Source: Takashimella koratensis (Eukaryota > Basidiomycota > Tremellomycetes > Trichosporonales > Tetragoniomycetaceae). Taken from it: DNA of 64,000 nucleotides. Of the stretch, positions 1 to 9,585 are shown one piece after another. The DNA is taken from assembly GCA_003116875.1 (NCBI GenBank), contig BCKT01000002.1:1860001-1924000 (forward strand). Reading direction: 5' to 3'. The translations under genes were made by a program, and so were the position numbers. Numbering within the stretch: position 1 is the stretch's first letter; the number at the start of each line of letters is the position of its first letter. The notes under the pieces were generated by a model. The model saw only the letters and a list, made by a program, of their open reading frames with translations. It did not search any database and was not told the origin of the DNA.

Positions 1-2
1 AG

Positions 3-627
3 ACGGTCGTGGATGAAGAGGGTACGCCAAGTCCCCTACTCGCGAGCATGTTTGTCGCCATGAATGATGCGGAAGACGAGGACGAGGACGATGACGATGA
101 CGACGAGAGTGATCATACACCAAGCATGTTGCTCTCGAGCGTCTTTGTCTCAATGGCCGATGTCGAAGGTGGCGAGGGTGAGGACGAAGGTGATCTCGAC
201 ACGACGGTAGTTGAGTCCAATCCCATCAACACCTCAGCCGTCGCCACCGACTCCACCCAGCCCAACACTCCCTCTCAACCCTCTCCACCCACCTCGGTCC
301 TCCAATCCGAACTCGAAACCTTCCTCTCATCCCTGTCCCACCTCCAAACCCCACTCTTCACCACCGACATCCTCCGCTCTCGATACACTACCATCCCTGG
401 CCGCCAACGCTCACGCGGCCTCCTCATCTTACCTTACTTTGGGCGTGAGTTCGGGATGCCAGGTCGAGGGACACATATGTGGAGGTGGAAAGCGGGTAGG
501 TACGACGTCTCTCAACGGTTCGATATCCCCGAGACCATCTACGAGAGCGTCGCGTTCGAGTGAGTATCAGTGTAGCCGTCAGCAGTACCTTGTGGTTAGT
601 GAACGCTTGGTCAGTGAAGGCAACTAG
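3..627 (+). CDS. 3' part of an acidic protein gene cut by the window edge
   Basis: The reading frame is open to the left edge, so the start codon lies outside the window; the ATG at 13 is in another frame. The visible protein begins with two similar units of about 35 residues, each a hydrophobic block (SPLLASMFVAM, then SMLLSSVFVSM) followed by an acidic run of Asp/Glu. A Ser/Thr/Pro-rich stretch and a more globular C-terminal part (about residues 115-184) follow. The frame reaches a stop at 561-563, but that stop lies inside a perfect GTGAGT donor (560-565). Removing 560-599 would add DERLVSEGN and end at 625-627. I do not recognise the family. The end is uncertain by one short exon. Confidence 0.5.
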
Positions 628-732
628 CTAGGTCGTTATACATGCACAATATATCCTTGAAACCAGATCTATTATAGCGACGATTGTCGCTTGTTTTATG
701 GGTATCGTGAAGAACAAGTATCGTAAAGAACC

Positions 733-2095
733 TTAGACCAAAGTCCAGAGAAGCGCTGCGATGATCGGGAGGATCCCAATCGAAGCTGTGACCCCTGCCG
801 AACTGTCCTTGCCCAGAGGTGTGCTGCTACCGCTCGGGTTCCCTGGTTTACCCTGTGCTACCCACTCGTTGTACGCCGCGTACGCGAGGATGGTGAACGC
901 CTGACCCTCGGGGGAGTCCGACCCTTGCGCACTCCACGATTCGGGATCTACCACTTGCGTGAGGTACCCGCTCGAGTTGACGTTCCCCGATGCCGCAGAC
1001 AAGAGGGTGAGCGACATGTTGACGTACGAGTTGGTCAAGTTGAGTGTGGACAGTCGGAGTCCCGCGGACGCCATGAGCATCGACGACGACGAGTCTTGGA
1101 ACGAAGAGGTGTCGTTGATATAATTGTACAGTAACCCGCTCGACGACTAGGGTCAGCAAAGGATGAAAAGTGGACTCACGATGTATCCCTGGGTGTTGGA
1201 GAGAATCTCCTCGGCCCAGTTTTGTAAATCCCCAGTTTGACTGGTCATGCTCCCTGCTGAGGAGCTTCGAAGGATAGTAGCAAGGGTTCGGACGATACCT
1301 GCCGCTGCCCAGGCATTGCCAGTCGCCCAAACTCCAGGGTCACTAGTGCCAGTGCCGTACCGGATGTGCTGCCACAGTCCCGACGGCTGGATCAGTGCGT
1401 CCCGATAGAGCGAGATCTGTGTATACGCTGTCTGAAGTAGAGTTTGATTGTTGTTGAGCGCGCCGTAGTACGCGAGGAAAGGTGGGACCATGTAGATGAA
1501 ATCTGCCCAGAGCTGGACTTGGTCTGGCCGGTGCGAGATGGCTCCGGTATCAGACTGCGGTTAGTCCCGAGTCAAGGTGTAGACTTACTTTAGGAACGTC
1601 ATACAGAAGGTAGTTGAGCTCTTCGCTCGCTGCGTCACCGTAAGAGACACCAGCGAAAGACGCGTCGTTGGTGGTTGCGTTGGCAAGGAGGATGGCCACG
1701 CCAAGACTCGCAGGGTCACCCGCTGCACCACCACCGAGCAAAGTACTCCCATTGTGGGCAGCCGCCGAGGTGTTGGTCGCTGGTCGTTGGCTCATGGTGT
1801 TCTGCGCCATTGTGATGATCTCGGAGATGGACGAGGAGGACAGGCCCGAGGGCAGAGGGAGAGGAGGGGTCGGGCTGAAGACGGAGATGTTGGGGTAGGT
1901 CCATTCGAGAATCGCCTCTGATTCCGTCCCGTTCTCCCAGCTGTCGTCAGCGGGTGATAAGACGATGGCTTACCTCTGGAGACATAGCTGTTGCATCACC
2001 GAGTAGACTTTGGTGAGGCGCGACGATGTCAGCTCGGTCGAGGAGACGAGCGCGGGCAGCGCAGCGAGCGCAGCGAGCGTCAAGGTAGTGCGCAT
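733..2095 (-). CDS. Secreted, probably GPI-anchored six-hairpin glycosidase, GH88/GH105-like
   Basis: The start at 2095 opens a signal peptide (MRTTLTLAALAALPALVSS). Exons join across introns of about 33 nt, for example one just after LQR near 1970 and one after NTQGYI near 1190. The middle holds DPGVWATGNAWAAAG, which resembles the WARGNGWAA block of GH88/GH105 unsaturated glucuronyl and rhamnogalacturonyl hydrolases; these enzymes have an (alpha/alpha)6 barrel. The C-terminus has a Ser/Gly-rich linker and then a hydrophobic tail (GILPIIAALLWTLV) of the kind that directs GPI anchoring. Known for the family: hydrolysis of unsaturated uronyl residues released from plant or microbial polysaccharide. 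Inferred: an extracellular, wall- or membrane-tethered enzyme. The exact substrate cannot be read from sequence. Confidence 0.75.
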
Positions 2096-3024
2096 GGCGA
2101 TGAGTGTTTAGCGTGAAAGAGAGTTGAGAAAGTTGTGATGGAAAAGTTGCGGCGATCTGTGTCCGAGATGAGGCAAGGCTGTGTCACGCTCGCGAGAGAA
2201 CGCGGAGGGTTGCGACGGAGCAAGTCAGAGCACGGACGCGGCGATTTGTCAATGCGGGGCTGTGGGACGTGTCGAGCGGGGCTGTGTAAAGAGGCGTCGG
2301 AGGGTCGTGAGATCGTAGAATTGGTCGAGACGAGAGTACGGTCGAGTTGTAGTTTGGGCGTAGAGATCGACACGATGTCGTCAGAGAGATCTATTCTATA
2401 GAAGTTCTAGGTGAAGTAGGTGATGAGGAAACAGATCAAGACGATGGCGACAAACGTTGTCAGACAAGAGAGGAGCGTGCCAAGGCCCCGCTGAACGCAG
2501 GGGCCGTTAGAAAGGATAGTGACGGATAGAGTAGAAAGGAAAAAGGTCCAAGTCAATCATGCCCATCCTCATCCCTTGTGCCCTTGACTGCGCCCTTGGC
2601 GCTCCCTTTCCCCCGTGCTCCCCTTGAAGAATGAGATGGGTTCAAATGGCAAATGGCCGAGGTCGAGTCTTCCCCCCCCCCCCTCTTGGTTTTGGTTCCG
2701 ATCGCTCGTGGAGCCCGACCGACCGACCGCAGCATGACGCGTTTGTTTGTTCCTTTTGTTGTCATGTATTCTCCGCACACTGGGCGCGCCGCCACTGTAG
2801 CAGGCCCCCCTGCCACACGCCTTCCTTTGCGCCCTCGCCTACGCCCCGCCCTGTTGATAGGCTTGCCAACGGTTCTCAGGCACCTCATGTTTCGAGTGTC
2901 AAAGTGGTTGCTTGTGCTTTTGATGGTTGATTCAACGGACACGCACAGACCATGTTGTCCCCATCGCCATGACCTATGGCCATCCTTGCCATGGCTGTTC
3001 ATCCATCGCATCGTCACGCTCACC
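2096..3024. other. Intergenic region between divergent glycosidase and tubulin genes
   Basis: This is shared upstream sequence of two divergent genes. It contains an 11-C run near 2672-2682. Open frames here lack consistent codon structure or splice signals. A possible last exon on the minus strand (about 2405-2491) would encode a short hydrophobic segment after a good CTAAC...CAG acceptor, but I found no convincing upstream exon. Confidence 0.5.
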
Positions 3025-4970
3025 ATGGGACGCGAAATCATCAGTCTCTCAGGTGGGTTGGTGTCCTCGGCCCGTGCTAACCCTTAGTCGGCCAAGGTAA
3101 GTCCTCGAGTGGCCGAGCTCACCCCAGCCGGCAACCAGATTGGATCCGCATTCTGGAATCATATCCTCGATGTGAGTCCTCCATCGTCTCTTGCTGATCC
3201 CAGGAACACGGACTCGACGGTGAGCACAAATCACGTCATCTCTAACTCTAGGCGATGGCAAGTACATTGGCGACGACCCCCAGCAGCTCGACAGAGGTAA
3301 GCATAGCACTGTCAGAGCTGACTTCAGTCGACGTCTACTTTAGCGAAGCGTCAAACAAGAAATACGTCCCTCGGTCCATCCAGATCGACCTTGAACCAGG
3401 GGTCGTCGACACGGTCCGAGCAGGGAGGCTCGCGAATCTGTTCCGCCCGGATACATTCATCACTGGTAGTTCAGGCGCTGGTAACAACTGGGCCAAGGGG
3501 TTTTACACTGATGGTGAGGTTTGAGTCAGTCCACGCTAACACCAGGCGCCGAGCTCGTTGGTGACGTCTTGGACGTCCTCCGTGCGCAGACTGAAGCAAC
3601 CGACAATCTCCAAGGGTTCCAGATGACTCATTGTAAGTGACATTAAGACACCGCTAAGTCCAGCTCTCGGGGGTGGAACAGGTTCAGGCCTTGGTGCACT
3701 CCTCCTCTCCAAGATCCGCGAAGAGTATTCTGACCGCATGCTCGCGACGTTTTCGGTATACCCATCGCCCAAGGTCTCTGAGACCGTGGTGGAGCCTTAC
3801 AACGCGGTGCTCAGTAACCACTGGTTGATCGAGAACAGCGATATCACCTGCTGCATTGATGCAAGTGGAGGTTGAGATGGAGCTGACGACAGAACGAAGC
3901 GCTGTACCAGATTTGTGTAAACGATCTCAAGATCAAGGCTCCAGAGCACAAGGATTTGAACCAGCTCATCGCAAAGGTTATGACCGGGTTTACTTGTGAG
4001 TAGGGGTATGGCATAGCTGACAGTAGCCACCCTCCGATTGTAAGTTGGTGCAAGATTGTGCTCACCCCAGCCCGGGACTTCTCAACTCGGACCTGCGCAA
4101 ACTCGCCGTCAATATGGGTAGGTCGATGTTGGAGCATACTAAAACCAGTGCCCTTTCCTCGATTGCACTTTTTCAACGTCGCGTATGCCCCGCTGCTCTC
4201 CACGGCCAATCGCGCGTACACGGTGAGAACCTCTTTGATCTCGCTGACACCAGGCCACCAACGTCGCCGACCTCACGGCGGCGCTGTTCCAACGTCGCAA
4301 CTGGCTCGCAGCCGTCGATCCTCAGCAGGGAAAGTATCTCTGTGTCTCGCTGGGCTACCGTGGTCGCCTCGGCATGAGTGATAGTGAGTATAGAGTGAAC
4401 CCAGCTAACACACAGTCGAGAATGCAATCTTCCAGTACCGGCTGAAGAATGAGAACAACTTTGTCGACTTTGTAAGTCTCTCTCCGAGCTAGCTAACATC
4501 AGGTTCCCGAGAGCGCGCTCACCACTCTGTGCACTGTCCCACCCGTGGGACAAACTGCCTCGGCCACCCTAGTCGCCAACACCACCGCCATCAGCGGTGA
4601 GTCCAAGCAATTTCCTTGCTGATAGGAGAAATTTTCAAACGATCCCAAGCGCAATTCAAGAAGCTCTACAGCCGCCGGGCTTACACCCACTGGTACACCG
4701 GTGAAGGAATGTAGGAGGTAGTTGAAGCCGCGCTAACGTTAGGGACGAGCTCGAGTTTGTCGAGGCGGAGAACAACCTCATCGATCTTTGTCAAGAGTAT
4801 GATGAATGTAAGTGTAACGTGGGTCTGAGCTGATGTCAGACGAGAGCGGTGAGGCTGGAGATGAGTACGAGGCGGGGGAGTTTGAGGGCGAAGGAGAAAT
4901 CGTGAGTGGTGTTGTCATGTCGAGCTGATAGCAGGTCGGAGAGTACGATCAGAGTCAAGAGTACGAGTAA
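3025..4970 (+). CDS. Divergent beta-tubulin paralog with 18 ultrashort introns
   Basis: The spliced product is about 455 residues, the usual tubulin length. Beta-tubulin hallmarks are GNQIG near the N-terminus, GAGNNWAKG, the GTP-binding [43 protein letters not shown] and an acidic tail ending QEYE. It belongs to the beta rather than the alpha or gamma group. Many near-invariant positions differ from ordinary beta-tubulin: H6 is Ser, E198 is Ile and F200 is Cys, and the block usually read as YLTVAAIFRG is replaced by [10 protein letters not shown]. Tubulin forms the alpha/beta heterodimer of microtubules. This copy is probably a specialised second isotype, because its divergence suggests it is not the main one. 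The start at 3025 sits in CACCATGG. The gene contains a 9-nt exon (3088-3096) and a GC-AG intron (3861-3892). Confidence 0.92.
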
Positions 4971-5227
4971 GAGCGGGGTTTCGACGTGTTTTGAACTACA
5001 ATGGATGCACCCTGTCAAGAGCCGACTGCAGTCTTCAATCGGGCTTCACTTTGGACACCCTTTACTCCCTTGCCGTCGCCTACTGGGACCATCCTATCAT
5101 CTCTCAAACACATACAGCGCAGTCGTCGCCTCCTTTTTTTGTCCTCGACATCAAGGAGTGCACGTTTCAAGTGACAAAGGTTATGCTCCGCCCAACCCCC
5201 ACCAGCCAGACCGGGAGGGTTCGCAGT

Positions 5228-5234
5228 TATATAA
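5228..5234 (+). promoter_or_regulatory. TATA box of the first family A gene
   Basis: TATATAA lies 49 nt before the ATG at 5277. With usual fungal spacing this leaves a leader of only about 20 nt. It is one of five or six similarly placed TATA boxes in front of ORFan genes in this window. Confidence 0.6.
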
Positions 5235-5276
5235 GGCGCCTACGACCCCGTCAGGCAGCTCACGCAACTCACAAGG

Positions 5277-6068
5277 ATGGACAATCATACAACTAACCCA
5301 GTCGCGAGCTGGGTCAAGCAAGCTGAGCTCTCCACAGGAATGCTGCAAGCTCATTTTGAAGAACCCGACACTGCGAGAGAGAGACTAATCATTGTCGACA
5401 CCTTGAAACTCGCAGAATCCCTACACTGCTTGAACTCTTTCATACAAGAGGGAACCATCCAAATCACTAACTTACCGCTTAGCGTAGTCGGGACCTACTC
5501 CAAGTATTTCGCACAGGTGATGCCAGACAACGTCGACCCAGCTGCCCATGCGTGTCAACACCTTGAACAAGCAACTTCACAAAACAAAAGCTTTCTGCAA
5601 TTCCTCAGTAATGATAAGCTGGGAGAATTGTTGGGTGTACCAAGGATAACTGCCTTTGTTGCACGGACGTTGGCTTGGTACAGAAGTACATGCTCATTCG
5701 CCAAACCTCTAACCCAATGGGTCCAGGTGGACAGTCTATCCGTGATCGAAGATACAGTCCTTTCAGCCGTTTCCAACTACCTGATCTCTGTGGTAGATTT
5801 GTATAGCCACCTGACGGGCTGGCAAGAGGGAGCCCAAGCATTTGAAGACAAGGAACTCGACCTGGTATTCCTCCAAACGCTCAAAGGATTTGTCGAACCA
5901 GATATCATCCTCGGACGGGCATTCTCACGGGTATTGGAAGCACACAACATACACAAGGCGACAAAGTTCCTTGAGGATACGCACTCTTGGATACAGGCGG
6001 AGTTGAAACTTGCTTGCGAGCCAGCGGTGGGGCAAGTGAGCGTCACGGGAGGGAGCGACGATGCTTGA
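5277..6068 (+). CDS. Uncharacterised family A protein, copy 1
   Basis: This is an intronless ORF of 263 residues. It is paralogous to the ORF at 7071: shared blocks include IIVDTLKLAESLH against VIIDTLKRSESIH, FIQEGTI against FIQDGLI, AWYRSTCSFAKPLTQW against GWYRNSCAFRYSLDQW, and LDLVFLQTLKGFVEP against LDVAFLESLDSFIKP. I see no signal peptide, membrane segment or known catalytic motif; the sequence looks alpha-helical and soluble. A TATA box precedes it closely. The lack of introns contrasts with the intron-rich tubulin next door. Function unknown. I infer a lineage-specific gene family expanded by tandem duplication. Confidence 0.75.
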   Translation: MDNHTTNPVASWVKQAELSTGMLQAHFEEPDTARERLIIVDTLKLAESLHCLNSFIQEGTIQITNLPLSVVGTYSKYFAQVMPDNVDPAAHACQHLEQATSQNKSFLQFLSNDKLGELLGVPRITAFVARTLAWYRSTCSFAKPLTQWVQVDSLSVIEDTVLSAVSNYLISVVDLYSHLTGWQEGAQAFEDKELDLVFLQTLKGFVEPDIILGRAFSRVLEAHNIHKATKFLEDTHSWIQAELKLACEPAVGQVSVTGGSDDA

Positions 6069-6915
6069 CTTGGTTCAGAAGACCGGGGTTGCGCTCATAG
6101 GATAAGAGAAGATATATGATTTATGTTCGTACAATGCAGCGTTTGTTTTCCAATCGAGGCTACGTCTTTGGCCCCAGAGAAAACGCAAGCTAGTCAAAAG
6201 CCTTGAGCCAGGACTCTTTGTTCCAGGCTCTCCGGGTTAGTTTTCACAAAGCATACTCGGGGCCGGTCTCTCCGCAGCTCGCGATCGACCAGTTAATAAC
6301 TCCTTTCGCGTATATATGTGAGGAAGTAGAACTCAGCCCATCCTCATTTTGAAACAACTTGGCTGGGAGGTGCGATCAGCAGGGCGGAAACAGCAGCTGT
6401 TGGGAAGGGAGACGCTGCTGAAGGCTTGATAGCTTGGGGTCGGTATTGAGCTCCACCCAGATCAAGAACAGACTTGAGTTGAGTACTGTGTGACCGTAGC
6501 GTCGGAGCACTCCATTGTAGGCTATAGCTCTGCAGCAACACCTAATGTCTTCGTACAGTCGTCTGTGGTAGGAATCGAGTAGAGACACTGGCCCGGATGG
6601 GAGATGTATGTTGAGTGTCGAAGGTGCTCAACATCTCTTAGTTATGAAAAGAGAATGTTAACGTCATGAATTGTCTTTCTGTCGCTGAGGTAGGCAACGA
6701 GCAGGCAGTCCAAAAATGACTCCGTGTGAAGAGAACAAGCTGCTGTCTTATCGCGTAGTTGGTCTTTCGGGTCTTTGGCGACATATCTGCCCGCCACCCT
6801 TTGTCTGGGCTTCGGACGGTTTCCTTCCAAAGGAGCTGTTGAAAAGAGAGCATTTGTCGGAGCTTTACGCTGCACCAGCGCTCGACAACGCGAAGGATCT
6901 CCCTTTCAACTGACC

Positions 6916-6916
<1 letters not shown>
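6069..6916. other. Spacer between the two family A genes
   Basis: No convincing gene. A TATATAT element at about 6309-6315 is not followed by a matching start codon and could be a relic promoter of a lost copy. The open frames are short and lack splice structure. Confidence 0.4.
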
Positions 6917-6959
<43 letters not shown>

Positions 6960-6978
6960 CCACCCCCCCCCCCCCCCC
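6917..6978 (+). repeat. 62-bp C-rich homopolymer tract
   Basis: Forty consecutive C, then TCCCCA, then sixteen C. It lies 16 bp before the TATA box of the second family A gene. The minus strand is therefore a long G run able to form G-quadruplexes. The exact length may be affected by sequencing error. Confidence 0.9.
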
Positions 6979-6994
6979 GGGCCGGCCTCTTGCA

Positions 6995-7002
6995 TATATA
7001 TA
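6995..7002 (+). promoter_or_regulatory. TATA box of the second family A gene
   Basis: TATATATA lies 76 nt before the ATG at 7071 and directly after the poly(C) tract. Confidence 0.6.
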
Positions 7003-7070
7003 GCGCGTTTGCTCACCCTCTCGCAGTCTTTTATTTCAAAGCCAACAACACCCCAGCCAATTCTGTCAAC

Positions 7071-7835
7071 ATGAGCACGCCCGACTCGGAGATCAACACA
7101 CCGGGATATTGGGTAGAACAACTAGATTTTGCTATCAAGGCGATCGCAACGCATTTGGATAATCATGCGACAGTAGATGAGCGACAGGTCATAATCGACA
7201 CATTGAAGCGTTCAGAGTCTATCCATAAAGTCCGACAGTTTATCCAAGATGGCTTGATATCCGAGGCTGATCTGATTGGCGAGATAGCTACATGCTACGG
7301 GGATTACTGTGCTCTAGTTCCCACTCGAGACCCGAGCCCAACCAGGGACGCTTGCCAATACCTCCAGCAAGCTGCATCCCATGACAGATTGTTTTCAGCA
7401 TATCTTGGTGACAACAGCTTCCTACTACTGCCAAGTAGGGAAAAGATATCCACACTGGTGGACAATGTCTCTGGCTGGTACCGAAACAGCTGTGCATTTA
7501 GGTATTCGCTGGATCAATGGCCTAAACTTGCTCCCCCAGGATCTGTTGGGAATCGACAAATCATCCAAAGCGTTACGGAATATTTTCAATCGGGCGTAGT
7601 GGTGTACGACCGCATGAAGGGCCTTCAAGAAAGCCTTGAATCGGTGGGCAACAAGAAATTGGACGTTGCTTTTCTTGAGTCTTTGGACAGTTTCATTAAA
7701 CCGGATGATGTACTGGCAAAAGCATTTGCTACTTACTTTACCGATTATGACATACACCAGGCCTCGGATCATTTCAAGACCATTCGAATCTGGCTCAACG
7801 ACCGCATAACGGACGCCAGGAGCTCATTGACTTGA
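7071..7835 (+). CDS. Uncharacterised family A protein, copy 2
   Basis: This is an intronless ORF of 254 residues starting MSTPDSEINTPGYWVEQ. I chose the ATG at 7071 because the frame upstream has no earlier ATG and it follows a TATA box. It aligns along its whole length with the ORF at 5277, sharing WV(E/K)Q, DTLK-x2-ESLH-type, SCAF/TCSF and KK/KE-LD blocks. By eye the identity is moderate, so the duplication is not very recent. There are no recognised domains, no signal peptide and no membrane helix. A segment near the C-terminus (VLAKAFATYFTDYDIHQASDHF) looks faintly like the VLTQAFRW...IVDHW segment of family B, which could mean one superfamily; this is weak inference. Confidence 0.75.
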   Translation: MSTPDSEINTPGYWVEQLDFAIKAIATHLDNHATVDERQVIIDTLKRSESIHKVRQFIQDGLISEADLIGEIATCYGDYCALVPTRDPSPTRDACQYLQQAASHDRLFSAYLGDNSFLLLPSREKISTLVDNVSGWYRNSCAFRYSLDQWPKLAPPGSVGNRQIIQSVTEYFQSGVVVYDRMKGLQESLESVGNKKLDVAFLESLDSFIKPDDVLAKAFATYFTDYDIHQASDHFKTIRIWLNDRITDARSSLT

Positions 7836-8359
7836 GGGTTGATTCAGTGACTTGGGCATTGATGAGAGTACCAGGATGTCTGTATTACAGACTGGGCCAA
7901 ACTGCGTAATTGTTAGATTGGACAGGAGACTGGAAGATGAGCTTTGCCTGATGATATTTTGGCGTTTTTCATCGAATGCAAGCTGATGACAATGAGAGCA
8001 CAGTCCAATGGAAACTTACATCCTAGGATTGAAACTCATAGCCACGGGTTTGAATGCCACATTCTGATGAACAGCCAGCAGGGGCGGTGCTCTAGTCCAT
8101 CCGACTGGAGAGAGACTTGACAACCGTGAAAGCGGGGAGTTGGACCTGGGCGCTCGAATGTCTCCTCAACAAGAGCTGCATTGGTAGTGCGACTTTCCGC
8201 ATAGGCGAGTGAGGCGTAGTGTCACACTGACATTGACACTCCGCTGTAAAAGACGGACGACGCTCCTTTGAGTGTTGTAGGGTGACCTTGGACATTTACT
8301 CTTGAGCGTACATACTACTCTTCACGCTTTACCCACTGTCATCTTCTTTGCTCAAAATC
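7836..8359. other. Spacer with no recognisable feature
   Basis: I see no gene, RNA or repeat here. The last 80 bases act as upstream region for the family B gene at 8360; there is no clear TATA box. Confidence 0.5.
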
Positions 8360-9163
8360 ATGTCTCAGCTGTCGACCGCTCCATCGATCACAACCGAACT
8401 CACTTCCGAGATGAACAGGGCCGGCATCGTACTTGTTACCGAGCCGTCTTGGGAGGGAGTCGGGGCCTGGGAGAATGCTTTGCGAGCAACGATGAAACTC
8501 TCCCAGCTCATTCTCACCGCCTACCATCCAACCGTCGACCACCGGAGATCTTTGCGCTTTGGAATTTATCCTGACAACTTCCTTCGATGGTCAGGACAAT
8601 CACCGACCGATCCATCGACCCCCGAACCCCCAGCGTGGCTCATGTCGAACCCTTCCACCATCTTTGACCCATCTCAGCCACCACTATCTGGCGAACAACT
8701 ATACGAGTGGGCGCGCTCTCAATACGTTATCGCAACGGCCGATATCGGAGAAGGTCTTCCCTGCATTTCTCTGACGTGCGAAATTCAACTGGCCCTCGTT
8801 GCCTACACGGAAGCTCACAGCACGTGGAAAAACTTCTCGGAAGCGCGATTTTCGCCCGACGAAGATTTGAAGACGGCAATGATGCGAGCCGCGCTGCAGT
8901 GGGAGATCTTGAAAGACATCTCAATTGACGTTGTTGCCAAGTACCAAGACAAGGAGCCGGTTTGTTCTCACGCCCCCGTGGTGTATAAGTCGGATCACTG
9001 GAAAGTTGAGAAAGCCAAACTCGACCTCGCGTTGATCGAAGCGGAAGGGGTTCAGGCAGGGGGAAGCCTTTGTGTGTCCGTTGATGAGGTTGATGAGGCG
9101 ACTGTGGAGGACGTGGCTATGGTTGAACCAACGGGCAGTCCTCGGACCTGCGTGGCCGAGTAA
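8360..9163 (+). CDS. Uncharacterised family B protein, long form
   Basis: This is an intronless ORF of 267 residues starting MSQLSTAPSITTEL; the frame has no ATG upstream of 8360. The central and C-terminal part resembles the ORF at 9586: LQWEILKDISIDVVAKY matches FRWKILSGSALDIVDHW, and both continue into a Cys-containing segment (PVCSHA against PSCIC). A Pro/Ser-rich insertion (about residues 77-110) is absent from the shorter copy, and an acidic, Val-rich tail is added. No known domain, signal peptide or membrane helix is visible. It lies in a tandem arrangement with 9586. Function unknown. Confidence 0.7.
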   Translation: MSQLSTAPSITTELTSEMNRAGIVLVTEPSWEGVGAWENALRATMKLSQLILTAYHPTVDHRRSLRFGIYPDNFLRWSGQSPTDPSTPEPPAWLMSNPSTIFDPSQPPLSGEQLYEWARSQYVIATADIGEGLPCISLTCEIQLALVAYTEAHSTWKNFSEARFSPDEDLKTAMMRAALQWEILKDISIDVVAKYQDKEPVCSHAPVVYKSDHWKVEKAKLDLALIEAEGVQAGGSLCVSVDEVDEATVEDVAMVEPTGSPRTCVAE

Positions 9164-9585
9164 CTCCCTTCACTGGTCCAGTTATACAACGGTGCTCGTT
9201 TTGTGGGTCAGGTCTATAACTCGTGATAACATGCTAGAACGTCTCCAGCCGCATCTCCCTCATCATTGAAAACGGGCAAACCACACTCCACTCCGTAATT
9301 GACCTGTCTGGTCTCATTACAATTCAGCACTGTAGATGGAGGTCATCTAACTAATCGGCGATCGACCAGCTTGACAATGTCGAGCAGCAAGTACTCAACA
9401 GTTTTCAATGAATCGCCTCACGGAGCATTAATCCATTGTGTGGATTACGGGGTTTAAACACTCACTTGTCCTCAAAGGGAGTATCGTCAAATAGTTTCAA
9501 AGGCCAAGCTCTCCTCTTAATTTGACCTCTGAATACCCCCAAATGTAACCTCCATCACCAATCGCCCACTTTCCCACCGTATACA
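9164..9585. other. Spacer between the two family B genes
   Basis: No gene or structured element recognised. The sequence is A+T-richer than the conserved genes. Confidence 0.5.

Noticed and set aside
2405..2760. Possible minus-strand gene for a short tail-anchored membrane protein (final hydrophobic segment FVAIVLICFLITYF)
   Set aside because: The last exon has a good acceptor, but I could not find a matching donor or an upstream exon with a family signature such as RAMP4/SERP1.
6600..6640. Inverted repeat TGTTGAG...CTCAACA
   Set aside because: Seven bases per arm is expected by chance in a window this long, and it is not followed by a T run or coding gene.
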